Assembly: GCA_946491915.1 (NCBI GenBank)
Contig: CAMLYR010000032.1
Location: 1-15,212, forward strand
Origin: an uncultured Clostridium sp.
Lineage (GTDB): Bacteria; Bacillota_A; Clostridia; TANB77; CAG-508
Direction of reading: 5' to 3'
Length of the DNA: 15,212 bases
Both the position numbers and the translations under genes were made by a program. Each line of letters begins with the position of its first letter. The first letter of the stretch is position 1. Under the pieces are notes generated by a model, which had not been told where the DNA came from, searched no databases, and saw only the letters and a list, made by a program, of their open reading frames with translations. Below are positions 6,978 to 13,695 of the stretch, one piece after another.

Positions 6978-7463
6978 ATGATTGAAATTAAACAGTATAG
7001 AAAAATCAAACAAGAAGAATTACCAGAAACTTTAAACTTAGTACGTAAAGTTTTTGATGAATTTGAAGCACCTTATTATTCTGAAGAAGGCGTTACATCA
7101 TTTTATAAATTTATTGATATAAATAATATGTCAGAACAATATTCTAATGGTTCTTTATATTTTTATGGTTGCTTTGTTAATGATATTATTGTAGGTATGA
7201 TTGCTATTAAAGATTTTATCCACATTTCGTTATTATTTGTGGATAAACAGTATCATAAACAAGGTATTGCTAGAAATTTATTTGACCATATGATACAAAT
7301 ATGTAAAGGAAAAAATCCTTCTTTAAAAATGATTACTGTTAATTCTTCTTCTTATGCTGTGGAGGTATATCATAAGTTTGGATTTTCTGATGTTTCTTCT
7401 GAACAGGTTATGGATGGGATAAGGTTTGTACCTATGGAATTGAAAATAGAAAAGAATAACTAA
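6978..7463 (+). CDS. GNAT-family N-acetyltransferase
   Basis: A 161-residue GNAT protein transferring an acetyl group from acetyl-CoA to an amine of unknown identity. The acetyl-CoA binding motif A is LLFVDKQYHKQGIARNLFD (85-103; Q95-G-I-A is the pyrophosphate loop), preceded by the IVGMIAIKDF strand. Motif B includes MITVNSSSYAVEVYHKFGF (118-136). SD AGGAG precedes the ATG by 10 nt, and the gene starts 18 nt after the methyltransferase stop. It is the last gene of the operon, and its stop codon lies inside the loop of the terminator hairpin. Confidence 0.92.
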   Translation: MIEIKQYRKIKQEELPETLNLVRKVFDEFEAPYYSEEGVTSFYKFIDINNMSEQYSNGSLYFYGCFVNDIIVGMIAIKDFIHISLLFVDKQYHKQGIARNLFDHMIQICKGKNPSLKMITVNSSSYAVEVYHKFGFSDVSSEQVMDGIRFVPMELKIEKNN

Positions 7464-7482
7464 TATTCTTTTCTATTTTTTT
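7443..7482. terminator. Bidirectional intrinsic terminator
   Basis: Arms 7443-7458 and 7464-7479 are perfectly complementary over 16 bp with a 5-nt loop, followed by a run of T to 7482 on the plus strand. On the minus strand the stem ends in ...TATTTTC. It serves the GNAT gene and the convergent YHYH gene, which ends at 7486. Confidence 0.88.
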
Positions 7483-7485
7483 AGA

Positions 7486-8289
7486 TTATGCACTTTCTTT
7501 TTTACTTTTATATTTCTTATATCCCCAATAGCCTCCTCCACCTAGAAATCCTAATGTTACAATTCCTCCTAAAGCACTTCCTTCTTCATTGTTAGTATCA
7601 CTATTGATGGTATTTTCTGTTTCCGTATTCGTTTTTTCTATTAAATCATTGGTCGCATTATAACTACTTTCCACTTTTACTGGTTCTTTAACATTAATTG
7701 TAATTGTACTTGATTTACCATTTGATGTAGTTGCTGTTATAGTTACAACTCCAGATTTTTTAGCACTTACTTCTCCCGTTTGGTCAACTGTTGCAACATT
7801 TACATCACTTGACTGCCATGTAACATTTTTATCTGTTGCATTACTAGGTGTAATAGTTGCCGTTAATTTTTCATTTTCACCTATTTCCATATCTTCTATT
7901 TTTTCTTCTATTTGTATTTCAGTCACTGCAATCGTACTTGGTACAGATGTACTTGTTTTACTACTTGAAGAAGAAGTTGAACTCGAGCCAGAACTTGTAC
8001 TTGAACTGGAACTTGAGCTGGAACTTGAACCTGAGCTTGTTCCTGAACCAGAACTAGATGTGCTACTTTTACTAGATGAAGAATATGGACAAACACCATT
8101 TGGATGTAAATGTGCTGGATGTCCTCCACAATGATAATGATAGCTTCCTAGTCCACTTTTATTTTGATTATCTTTATGACCCCCATTTGCATCTGTTCTA
8201 CCAGAATGTGAATACACGCTAATTTGCATAGATACTACTATTAGTATACTTATTAAGGCTGATACTATTTTCTTGATATATTTTTTCAT
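7486..8289 (-). CDS. Secreted, anchored YHYH-Ser-rich-Big2 protein
   Basis: A 267-residue exported protein. A signal peptide (MKKYIKK followed by a hydrophobic stretch to about residue 24) precedes a YHYH module with HSGRTDANGGHKD and SYHYHCGGHPAHLH (49-62). This His/Cys-rich motif probably binds metal and is common in secreted Firmicute proteins. Residues 70 to about 115 are an almost pure Ser/Thr/Gly linker. About 121-205 form a Big2 bacterial Ig-like domain (VTEIQI...TITPSNATDKNVTWQSS, ITATTSNGKSSTITINV). The C-terminus has a Gly-rich hydrophobic helix (ALGGIVTLGFLGGGGYWGY) and a basic tail, so it is likely membrane-anchored with the rest outside. The start is the second ATG of ATGTTTATG, 6 nt from GGGGG. 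It is probably a single-gene unit. Confidence 0.85.
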   Translation of the reverse strand: MKKYIKKIVSALISILIVVSMQISVYSHSGRTDANGGHKDNQNKSGLGSYHYHCGGHPAHLHPNGVCPYSSSSKSSTSSSGSGTSSGSSSSSSSSSSTSSGSSSTSSSSSKTSTSVPSTIAVTEIQIEEKIEDMEIGENEKLTATITPSNATDKNVTWQSSDVNVATVDQTGEVSAKKSGVVTITATTSNGKSSTITINVKEPVKVESSYNATNDLIEKTNTETENTINSDTNNEEGSALGGIVTLGFLGGGGYWGYKKYKSKKESA

Positions 8290-8332
8290 AAACATCCCCC
8301 TAAATGATTATACTAAATAAAAAATAAATAAT

Positions 8333-8369
8333 TTGTCGAATTTTGTAAGTAAACTGTATAATTCGACAA
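8333..8369. promoter_or_regulatory. Inverted pair of TTGTCGAATT motifs (0A-box-like)
   Basis: TTGTCGAATT (8333-8342) and AATTCGACAA (8360-8369) are exact inverted repeats with a 17-nt spacer. TGTCGAA is the known core of Spo0A boxes. They lie upstream of both the YHYH gene and comM. A T7 run (8370-8376) follows on the plus strand, so the same sequence could instead be a weak terminator, though no plus-strand gene ends nearby. Confidence 0.5.
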
Positions 8370-8405
8370 TTTTTTTACGTTTTTATAGAAAATCATAGGA
8401 AAGTG

Positions 8406-8434
8406 TTGACAGAAATTGGAAAACAATATATACT
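8406..8434 (+). promoter_or_regulatory. Near-consensus sigma-A promoter upstream of comM
   Basis: TTGACA (8406-8411) has a perfect -35 match. A 17-nt spacer and TATACT (8429-8434, 5 of 6) follow. The start site would be near 8441, leaving an unusually long leader of about 255 nt before comM. Confidence 0.75.
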
Positions 8435-8696
8435 TTACTCATTAATTTACAAAATTATAATTTTAATTGCATATATTTTAATATGAATTTTTTATCTATA
8501 TCATTTTAAATTGTTGTTTATATTTTACCATTCCCTTTATTGTTTTATTTTTTCCCCCATTTTTTTAGTTTATTATTATATTTTTATCATTATTATTTAG
8601 ATGTTTATTCTATACATTCTTAAACTTAAATCCACTAAATTTATCAAAAAATTAGAGATCTATATTTTATTAAAAATAATATGAAAGGATGATGCA

Positions 8697-10229
8697 ATGT
8701 TATCAATTGTAAAAAGTCTTGCTTTGCATGGATTGCAAGGTTATTTAGTCAATATCCAAGTAGACATATCTGCTGGTATGCCTTCTTTTGAAATTGTCGG
8801 CTTACCAGACACTAGCATTCGAGAGGCAAAAGAAAGAGTCAAAACAGCCATAAAAAATTCCACATCTGAATTTTTAAGTAGAAAAATTGTTGTAAATCTC
8901 GCTCCTGCTAATACCAAAAAAGAAGGCTCTATTTTTGATTTACCAATTGCAGTTGGCATTTTAATTGCAAATGGATATATTTATAATGCAGATTTAACGA
9001 ATACCATTCTGGTCGGTGAACTTTCATTAGATGGCTTTATTTGTCCTATCAAAGGTATTTTACCTATTTGTATAGAAGCCAAACGTTTAGGAATGAAACG
9101 TATTCTTTTACCAATAGCAAATGCTAAAGAAGCCTCAATTATTAATGGACTTGAAATCATACCTGTTTCTAATCTAAACGAAATCATTGATTATCTCAAT
9201 GGTCAATTTCTTATTTCTCCTGAACCAACATCACATTTTATTTCTAATACAAACACCACTTATGAATTCGATTTTTCAGAGGTAAAAGGACAAGAAAATG
9301 TTAAACGTGCTTTAGAAATATCAGCAGCAGGTGGACACAATTGCCTTTTAATCGGTAGTCCTGGTTCTGGAAAAACCATGTTAGCTCGAAGACTTCCATC
9401 CATTTTACCTGATTTAACTTTTGATGAAGCCTTAGAAATCACAAAAATTCATAGTATTTCTGGCTTATTATCTGAAGATGTACCCTTTATTTTCAAAAGA
9501 CCTTTCAGAAGCCCTCATCATACCATTACGGAAACCTCATTAGTAGGAGGTGGAAGGATTCCGAAACCTGGTGAAATCAGTTTGGCACATTTTGGTGTTT
9601 TATTCCTCGATGAATTACCAGAATTTAACAAATCTACATTAGAAGTCTTACGAGGACCTTTAGAAGATAAAACGGTAACCATTAGCCGTGTTGATTTTTC
9701 AACTACTTATCCTTGTAATTTCATGTTTATAGCCAGCATGAATCCATGTCCTTGTGGATATTATGGATCAAAAGAAAAACAATGTACCTGCCGTGAAGAT
9801 CAAATTCAAAAATATATTCATAAGATAAGTGGTCCACTTTTAGATAGAATTGATATTCATATAGAAGTGGAAAGTGTAAATTATCAAAAATTAGGGAATG
9901 ATTCTCCTTCAGAATCTTCTGATGAAATCAGAAAAAGAGTCAATAAAGCTCGAGAGATCCAAGTCAATCGTTATAAAGAACATCATATTTTTTCAAATTC
10001 AGAATTGACCCCAAAATTAATATCCAAATATTGTAAACTTTCTTCTAAAAGCAAACAAATTTTGGAAACAGCTTTCAATCAGCTTGGTCTTAGTGCCAGA
10101 GCTTACAGTAGAATTTTAAAGGTTGCAAGAACCATTGCAGATTTAGACAATTCTAACAATATTAAAACACACCATTTGGCAGAAGCTATACAATATAGGA
10201 GTTTAGATAGGAAATATTGGTGTCGATAA
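8697..10229 (+). CDS. comM: ComM/YifB family Mg-chelatase-like AAA+ ATPase
   Basis: Full-length (510 residues) ComM, a hexameric AAA+ helicase that in transformable bacteria promotes branch migration during integration of transformed DNA. The N-terminal Lon-protease-like domain (1-170) shows the family start SIVKSLALHGLQG and the stretch FEIVGLPDTSIREAKERVK. The AAA+ core has Walker A GSPGSGKT (220-227), Walker B LFLDELPEF (302-310) and the arginine-finger region SGPLLDRIDIH. Cys351, Cys353, Cys363 and Cys365 make the zinc-like cluster typical of the family. SD AAAGGATG lies 6 nt before the ATG. No frameshift is seen, in contrast to dprA next to it. Confidence 0.96.
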   Translation: MLSIVKSLALHGLQGYLVNIQVDISAGMPSFEIVGLPDTSIREAKERVKTAIKNSTSEFLSRKIVVNLAPANTKKEGSIFDLPIAVGILIANGYIYNADLTNTILVGELSLDGFICPIKGILPICIEAKRLGMKRILLPIANAKEASIINGLEIIPVSNLNEIIDYLNGQFLISPEPTSHFISNTNTTYEFDFSEVKGQENVKRALEISAAGGHNCLLIGSPGSGKTMLARRLPSILPDLTFDEALEITKIHSISGLLSEDVPFIFKRPFRSPHHTITETSLVGGGRIPKPGEISLAHFGVLFLDELPEFNKSTLEVLRGPLEDKTVTISRVDFSTTYPCNFMFIASMNPCPCGYYGSKEKQCTCREDQIQKYIHKISGPLLDRIDIHIEVESVNYQKLGNDSPSESSDEIRKRVNKAREIQVNRYKEHHIFSNSELTPKLISKYCKLSSKSKQILETAFNQLGLSARAYSRILKVARTIADLDNSNNIKTHHLAEAIQYRSLDRKYWCR

Positions 10230-10325
10230 TAAAATGTTTTATTTGTAGATAAAGTAAATTTGGAATATGTAACAATATTTGTTTATTCTTTGAAACAATA
10301 TTTTATATGATAAAGGAGTGATTAT

Positions 10326-11389
10326 ATAAAAAAAATTAAAATAGATGAAAAAATATATCCCAAACAGCTAAAGAAAATACCTAATCCACCACAAACTTTA
10401 TATTTAGAAGGAAATATGGATTTATTAAACAACCCAATTATTGCAATCATTGGTTCTCGTAAATGTACAAAAAACGGCAGACTTTTAGCTCAGAAATTTT
10501 CTTACGAACTATCTCAATTGCGGTATTACCATTATTAGTGGACTAGCAGAACGGTATTGATACAGTCGCACATTTATATTCCTATAATCAACTTGGTAAG
10601 ACAATTGCCGTTCTTGGAAATGGATTCAATCATATTTTTCCTCCAGAAAATATAGAATTATATAAAAAAATTTTAGATTTTGGTGGATTAGTCATTAGCG
10701 AATATCCTCCTGATACAAAATGTCAATCTAATTATTTTTTGGAAAGAAATCGCATTGTTAGTGGATTATCTCTAGGTATTCTAGTGATAGAAGCTGTTCA
10801 TAGAAGTGGTACAAGTGTCACTGCAAAATTAGCTATTTCACAAAATAGAAAAGTGTTCGCATTACCACATGAAATTTGGAATTCTCATGGGACAGGTACT
10901 AATAGATTGATTAAAAATGGTGCTATTCTGGTTGATTGTACTGAAGATATTCTTCAGGAATTTAAATCTTTAAAGAAATTGTCTAAAAAATTGAATGCTA
11001 TACAAAAATTAGATTTGGATTCTTTAGATGTTGATTTTGAAATTTTTGAAAGTTCTAAGAAATCCTTAGGCCCTATGAAATCTTCTAATATTCATTCTTC
11101 TGTCGATAGAACGTTAGCTCACTCTCTTAAATTTAATTCTTCCATTCCTTCTACTCTTCATTCTAGTAATAACTTATCATCTTTAAATACGCAAAATAAA
11201 AAAGAATTAAAAAATCCTAAATTTGCATATATTTATGACTTAATAACACTAGAACCTATATCTATTAATGAACTTTGTAAAAAAACGTCTAAACCTATTT
11301 CACAAATTTCAAATGATTTATTTTTATTAGAGTTGGAAGGGTATATAAAGAAAGTGGCAGGTGGTTATATATGTATTTTAAACAAGTAA
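10326..11389 (+). pseudogene. dprA: dprA (DNA-processing protein A), disrupted
   Basis: DprA loads RecA on incoming single-stranded DNA during transformation. The reading frame is clear but carries three lesions. (1) AGGAG (10314-10318) is followed 7 nt later by ATA (10326), then AAA AAA ATT AAA, where the family starts MKKIKI; ATG appears to have become ATA. (2) An extra T at 10518/10519 shifts the frame after FSYELSQ and gives an early stop. (3) An extra C at 10552 splits GLAE from GID of the conserved SGL-A-x-GID motif. Correcting both restores IIGSRKCTKNG, SGLAEGIDTVAH, TIAVLGNG, ISEYPP, RNRIVSGLS and the C-terminal winged helix. The longest intact part starts at TTG 10739 (216 residues). 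Assembly error remains an alternative. Confidence 0.88.
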
Positions 11390-11730
11390 CTGGTAAATTT
11401 GGTGAAGATTTAGCTTGCGAATATTTGAAAAAATGCAATTATATTATTATTGAACGAAATTTTTCTTGTTATCAAGGTGAGATTGATATTATTGCTAAGG
11501 ATACTTCTAAAAATGAGTTGGTTTTTATTGAGGTAAAAACTAGGACAAGCTTTAAATATGGTTCTCCTATTGATGCTGTTGATAAAAATAAGCAAAAACA
11601 TTTATTTAAAGCTTGTGAGTATTATTTATATAGATATAATCTTCGTCATCTTTTTGTTCGTGTGGATGTGATCGAGGTGTTTATTAGTAATCATATTCCT
11701 CGTATTCGTCATGTGAAGCAGGTTTTGTAG
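11371..11730 (+). CDS. yraN: YraN/UPF0102 nuclease-fold protein
   Basis: A 119-residue protein of the YraN (UPF0102) family, which has the Holliday-junction-resolvase-like restriction endonuclease fold. The start GKFGEDLACEYLKK is typical. GEIDIIAKD and VFIEVKTRTS supply the Asp and the E-x-K catalytic residues, and GSPIDAVDKNKQKHL is the usual third motif. The gene overlaps the end of dprA by 19 nt with AGGTGG 8 nt before the ATG, so it was translationally coupled to dprA. The comM-dprA-yraN order is a common DNA-processing cluster in Firmicutes. The biological role is not firmly known. Confidence 0.93.
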   Translation: MYFKQVTGKFGEDLACEYLKKCNYIIIERNFSCYQGEIDIIAKDTSKNELVFIEVKTRTSFKYGSPIDAVDKNKQKHLFKACEYYLYRYNLRHLFVRVDVIEVFISNHIPRIRHVKQVL

Positions 11731-11832
11731 TTTTGCTTTAACTGTATACTAATTGTTGCTATTATCCAATTTTCAATTCTTAGCAAATTATGAACAGATT
11801 TGTTTTTTTATTGCTTTCTATTCACTATATCT
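11731..11832. other. Short gene-free stretch after yraN
   Basis: This stretch holds no supportable gene. TTGCTA (11756-11761) and TAGCAA (11781-11786) can pair, but there is no clear U tract, so I do not call a terminator. It marks the change from the plus-strand DNA-processing cluster to minus-strand accessory genes. Confidence 0.4.
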
Positions 11833-12000
11833 TTATCCTATTATGGAAATAACTGCGGATGTCTTAAGAGGACTATTACTATTTTTTACAATAAGATTTC
11901 TTAAATATCTAAACATATCAGCGTAGCATTCCATTAAAATTTTTCCATCAATCATATATACTATTATGTCTGCAAATATTGTTAATTTATTTGCAATATA
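11833..12000 (-). pseudogene. In-frame continuation of the 12001-12363 gene past TGA
   Basis: Directly after the TGA at 12001-12003 the same frame stays open for 55 codons to a TAA at 11833-11835. It encodes a protein-like stretch that includes KLTIFADIIVYMIDGK and ECYADMFRYLRNLIVK. No start codon with an SD precedes it. In DNA this AT-rich, 55 open codons by chance would be well below 1 in 100 by rough composition estimate. I infer that it was the C-terminal third of the upstream protein, cut off by a nonsense change. No function is recognised. Confidence 0.5.
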
Positions 12001-12363
12001 TCATATATCATTACTGTATATACATCCTTCTATTAATTGAAATTTTTCATACTGTTTTTGTTCCGCAATTTCCATCAATTCATCATATTTTTTGTCCTTC
12101 AATTCTTTAATCAAACTTTTATCTTCTTTTTCACTCGTATTTTCTACGGCTATTTCTAATTGCTCCTCTATAAATTTAATGGCATATTTTTCCATAAATT
12201 CTCTTTTCATCTCTAAAAGTAAATATTTTTCGTTTTCTAATGGATTGTTATAAATATTTAAATCAATTGTTTTTTTTATTTTTTCTAATATTTCTTCTCT
12301 TGTATATCTTTCTTTTTTCACTATTATTGTTTTTGCAATACCACATCCTAAAAATGTTCCCAT
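12001..12363 (-). CDS. Hypothetical protein, probably truncated by TGA
   Basis: Not recognised. The 120-residue product starts MGTFLGCGIAKTIIVKKERY and continues with a long Glu/Lys-rich helical region (YLLLEMKREFMEKYAIKF, IKELKDKKYDELMEIAEQKQ) that may be coiled coil. There is no signal peptide or clear membrane segment. The start is the second ATG of ATGATTTATATG: AGGAG lies 9 nt before it, whereas the first ATG (12372) directly abuts the SD. The frame remains open for 55 codons beyond the TGA stop, so the original protein was probably about 176 residues. Its setting next to Xre and integrase genes suggests mobile or accessory origin. Confidence 0.6.
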   Translation of the reverse strand: MGTFLGCGIAKTIIVKKERYTREEILEKIKKTIDLNIYNNPLENEKYLLLEMKREFMEKYAIKFIEEQLEIAVENTSEKEDKSLIKELKDKKYDELMEIAEQKQYEKFQLIEGCIYSNDI

Positions 12364-12372
12364 ATAAATCAT

Positions 12373-12694
12373 CTCCTCTTTAATTTATAAAATAATATTT
12401 TTTATAAATGTATTAATTATTTCTATAAATTTATTATCATTTTATTTTTATTTATATATAATCTATAATATTATGTAGATTGTTTAAAAAATTTGTACTT
12501 CATTTAGGTGTTATGATACTTTTGTGAAAAATTCTTACTGTTATTTTAAACAGAGATTCTGATTGTGTTTCTGATATTCTTAATGACGTTAGTGAAAAAC
12601 TCCTAAATTATTATATCTATTAAAATGAAAAGTATTATATGATTAGTTTTGGTTATGGAATTAAGTTTATTTAGCAATCTTTCAATTAATAGAT
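12373..12694. other. Intergenic region with a palindrome
   Basis: About 320 nt of very AT-rich sequence without a supportable gene. An imperfect 22-nt palindrome with arms AATCTA (12460-12465) and TAGATT (12476-12481) lies about 100 nt upstream of the minus-strand hypothetical gene and could be an operator. I see no convincing promoter or RNA gene. Confidence 0.4.
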
Positions 12695-12718
12695 AAAGGC
12701 GAGTTTATTCTCGCCTTT
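12695..12718. terminator. Intrinsic terminator after the zinc-ribbon gene
   Basis: AAAGGCGAG (12695-12703) and CTCGCCTTT (12710-12718) form a perfect 9-bp stem with loop TTTATT. It lies 8 nt downstream of the zinc-ribbon stop codon on the minus strand, where the tail is only CCTTTATCT. On the plus strand the tail AATTTTTATT is better. It probably works in both directions and ends the Xre-membrane-zinc-ribbon transcript. Confidence 0.8.
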
Positions 12719-12726
12719 AATTTTTA

Positions 12727-12864
12727 TTATCCTTTTCTATAAGTAGTATTAGAACACTTTGGACATGGTGGTAAAGTATCAGTATTATCATCTAATGTTA
12801 CATTTTGACCACATTTTGTGCAATAGTATTCGCCTTTTCCTGGTTTTTCTCCCGTTCTATACAT
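12727..12864 (-). CDS. Small zinc-ribbon protein (45 aa)
   Basis: A very short gene with clear coding signs: SD GAGGTGA 6 nt before the ATG and a terminator just downstream. The 45-residue product begins MYRTGEKPGKGEYYC and has Cys15, Cys18, Cys34 and Cys37 in CTKCG and PPCPKC, a CxxC...CxxC zinc ribbon. LDDNTDTLPPCPKC is typical of a widespread family of stand-alone mini zinc-ribbon proteins. Their function is unknown; binding of nucleic acid or a partner protein is possible. The SD overlaps the stop region of the upstream broken membrane gene, so the two were coupled. Confidence 0.88.
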   Translation of the reverse strand: MYRTGEKPGKGEYYCTKCGQNVTLDDNTDTLPPCPKCSNTTYRKG

Positions 12865-12870
12865 TATTTA

Positions 12871-13124
12871 TCACCTCTTTCTTTTATTTTCCATCATTAA
12901 ATAATATGAATCTAATATCAAAAAAACTATCAATGGAATTATTATTAGTATTACGGCCTTATGAGAATTTTTTCTTGCAAAAGTATATATAGCAATCATT
13001 ATCTCCACTGCCATTGCTTTAAGGAAAAAGAATTATTTCTCATTTTAGCAATTATTTCTTGAATCATATTTAAATAACCGATTTTATTTGATTGTTCTTG
13101 CAAAACTATGTCCTTCTTGTACAA
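12871..13124 (-). pseudogene. Frameshifted small integral membrane protein
   Basis: Two minus-strand frames join to one protein. The first (13124 to 12999) reads ...VLQEQSNKIGYLNMIQEII, then AKMRNNSFSLK, and soon hits a stop. The second (13014 to 12871, open from ATG 13014) reads MAVEIMIAIYTFARKNSHKA, then a hydrophobic helix (VILIIIPLIVFLI) and LDSYYLMMENKRKR. A single-base loss near 13015-13018 explains the break. The NSF-x-LK ... LD(A/S)YYL pattern resembles small membrane proteins often found near mobile elements. Upstream, AAAAGGAG (13148-13155) is not followed by a usable start in this frame. A 47-residue product from ATG 13014 is possible but lacks an SD. Confidence 0.65.
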
Positions 13125-13175
13125 CTATTTTATTTATTATATCAATTCTCCTTTTAATTTTACATACCAAAAATG

Positions 13176-13208
13176 CGACAAAGTAAATATTTTAAGACTA
13201 TTTTGTCG
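13176..13208. repeat. Inverted CGACAAA/TTTGTCG pair at the 3' end of the Xre gene
   Basis: CGACAAA (13176-13182) and TTTGTCG (13202-13208) are inverted repeats with a 19-nt spacer, overlapping the end of the Xre gene and lying just upstream of the membrane-protein gene. The same TTGTCG core occurs twice upstream of the Xre gene. It may be an internal operator or a weak hairpin. Confidence 0.4.
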
Positions 13209-13569
13209 TATTATGTGTCATTTTGTAATTTTCATAAAATTCATTAATATTATTCTTCTTTAAACTCTCTCGAAGCAATTCTATAATTTTAACTTTCTCA
13301 TCAAGAGTAATATTTTTATCTTTTAAAAATTTATCTGATATTTTCACATATTCGTCTTCTGTAATCTTGTTTATTTCGAACAAATTATCTAGACTTACTT
13401 CATATATATTAGCCAATTTTGTTGCTTCTGTTATACTCATATCTCTTCTATTTGTTTCCCAACTAGAAACCTTTGAACGACTTATGTCTAATTTTTCAGC
13501 TAACTGTTCTTGCGTGATTTTTTTACTTTTTCTTAATTTTTTCAATTTTTCAATTATTGCATAGTCCAT
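13198..13569 (-). CDS. Xre/Cro-CI family transcriptional regulator
   Basis: A 123-residue DNA-binding regulator. The N-terminal HTH_3 domain (about 5-62) has ITQEQLAEKLDISRSKVSSW as its helix-turn-helix and ends with LANIYEVSLDNLF. The C-terminal half (65-123) is helical and charged and probably dimerises; it has no peptidase or other enzyme signature. SD AAAGGTGATG lies just before the ATG. It is the first gene of a minus-strand unit with the membrane pseudogene and the zinc-ribbon gene. Direct TTGTCG repeats overlap its likely -35, so autorepression is plausible. It lies on the opposite side of the tRNA-derived att site from the integrase gene, so it may not belong to the same element. Confidence 0.92.
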   Translation of the reverse strand: MDYAIIEKLKKLRKSKKITQEQLAEKLDISRSKVSSWETNRRDMSITEATKLANIYEVSLDNLFEINKITEDEYVKISDKFLKDKNITLDEKVKIIELLRESLKKNNINEFYENYKMTHNTTK

Positions 13570-13592
13570 ATTTCATCACCTTTGTTACTCAT

Positions 13593-13629
13593 AACATATT
13601 TCTTTTGATTTTTTTGTCGAAACTTGTCG
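13593..13629 (-). promoter_or_regulatory. Putative Xre promoter and operator repeats
   Basis: On the plus strand TTGTCG occurs at 13614-13619 and 13624-13629, a direct repeat with 10-nt period, one helical turn. On the minus strand the proximal copy yields TCGACA as a -35, 18 nt from TGTTAT as a weak -10 (about 13593-13598). The overlap of repeat and -35 suggests autoregulation. TGTCGAAA here also matches a Spo0A-box core. Confidence 0.45.
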
Positions 13630-13640
13630 CTAAATATGAA

Positions 13641-13690
13641 AAAAGCAAAATAATCCTGTAATTTTAAAATTACTTTCATACTTTGCTTTT
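13641..13690. terminator. Hairpin terminator upstream of the Xre gene
   Basis: AAAAGCAAA (13641-13649) pairs with TTTGCTTTT (13682-13690). Inside lies a perfect palindrome, GTAATTTTAAAATTAC (13658-13673). Either direction ends in T-rich sequence: TTTTTTC on the minus strand and AATTTTT on the plus strand. It would stop transcription from the integrase side before the Xre promoter. Confidence 0.65.
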
Positions 13691-13695
13691 AATTT

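Larger units (their letters stand above)
8297..8696. other. Gene-free regulatory region between YHYH gene and comM
   Basis: A 400-nt, very AT-rich stretch without a supportable ORF. It holds a weak minus-strand -10 (TATAAT, 8307-8312), an inverted pair of TGTCGAAT motifs (8333-8369) and a plus-strand promoter (8406-8434). The remaining leader of about 255 nt up to comM is pyrimidine-rich and shows no fold I can recognise as a riboswitch. Confidence 0.6.

Noticed and set aside
7857..8129. Leu/Asn-rich and Gln/Val-rich ORFs over the Ser-rich stalk
   Set aside because: They are other-frame readings of the repetitive Ser/Thr/Gly codons of the YHYH protein gene and have no start signals.
8441..8696. 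Riboswitch in the comM leader
   Set aside because: No conserved aptamer pattern could be recognised; the sequence is pyrimidine-rich and shows no stable stems by eye.
12001..12003. TGA as selenocysteine or a recoded codon
   Set aside because: No SECIS-like hairpin is visible after it, the protein is no known selenoprotein, and the other genes here read cleanly with TGA as stop.
12759..12992. Plus-strand ORF across the zinc-ribbon and membrane genes
   Set aside because: The minus strand encodes a clear CxxC...CxxC zinc ribbon with SD and terminator; the plus frame is a hydrophobic shadow.
13641..13690. Small structured RNA gene
   Set aside because: The fold is fully explained by a terminator, and no upstream promoter dedicated to an RNA is visible.
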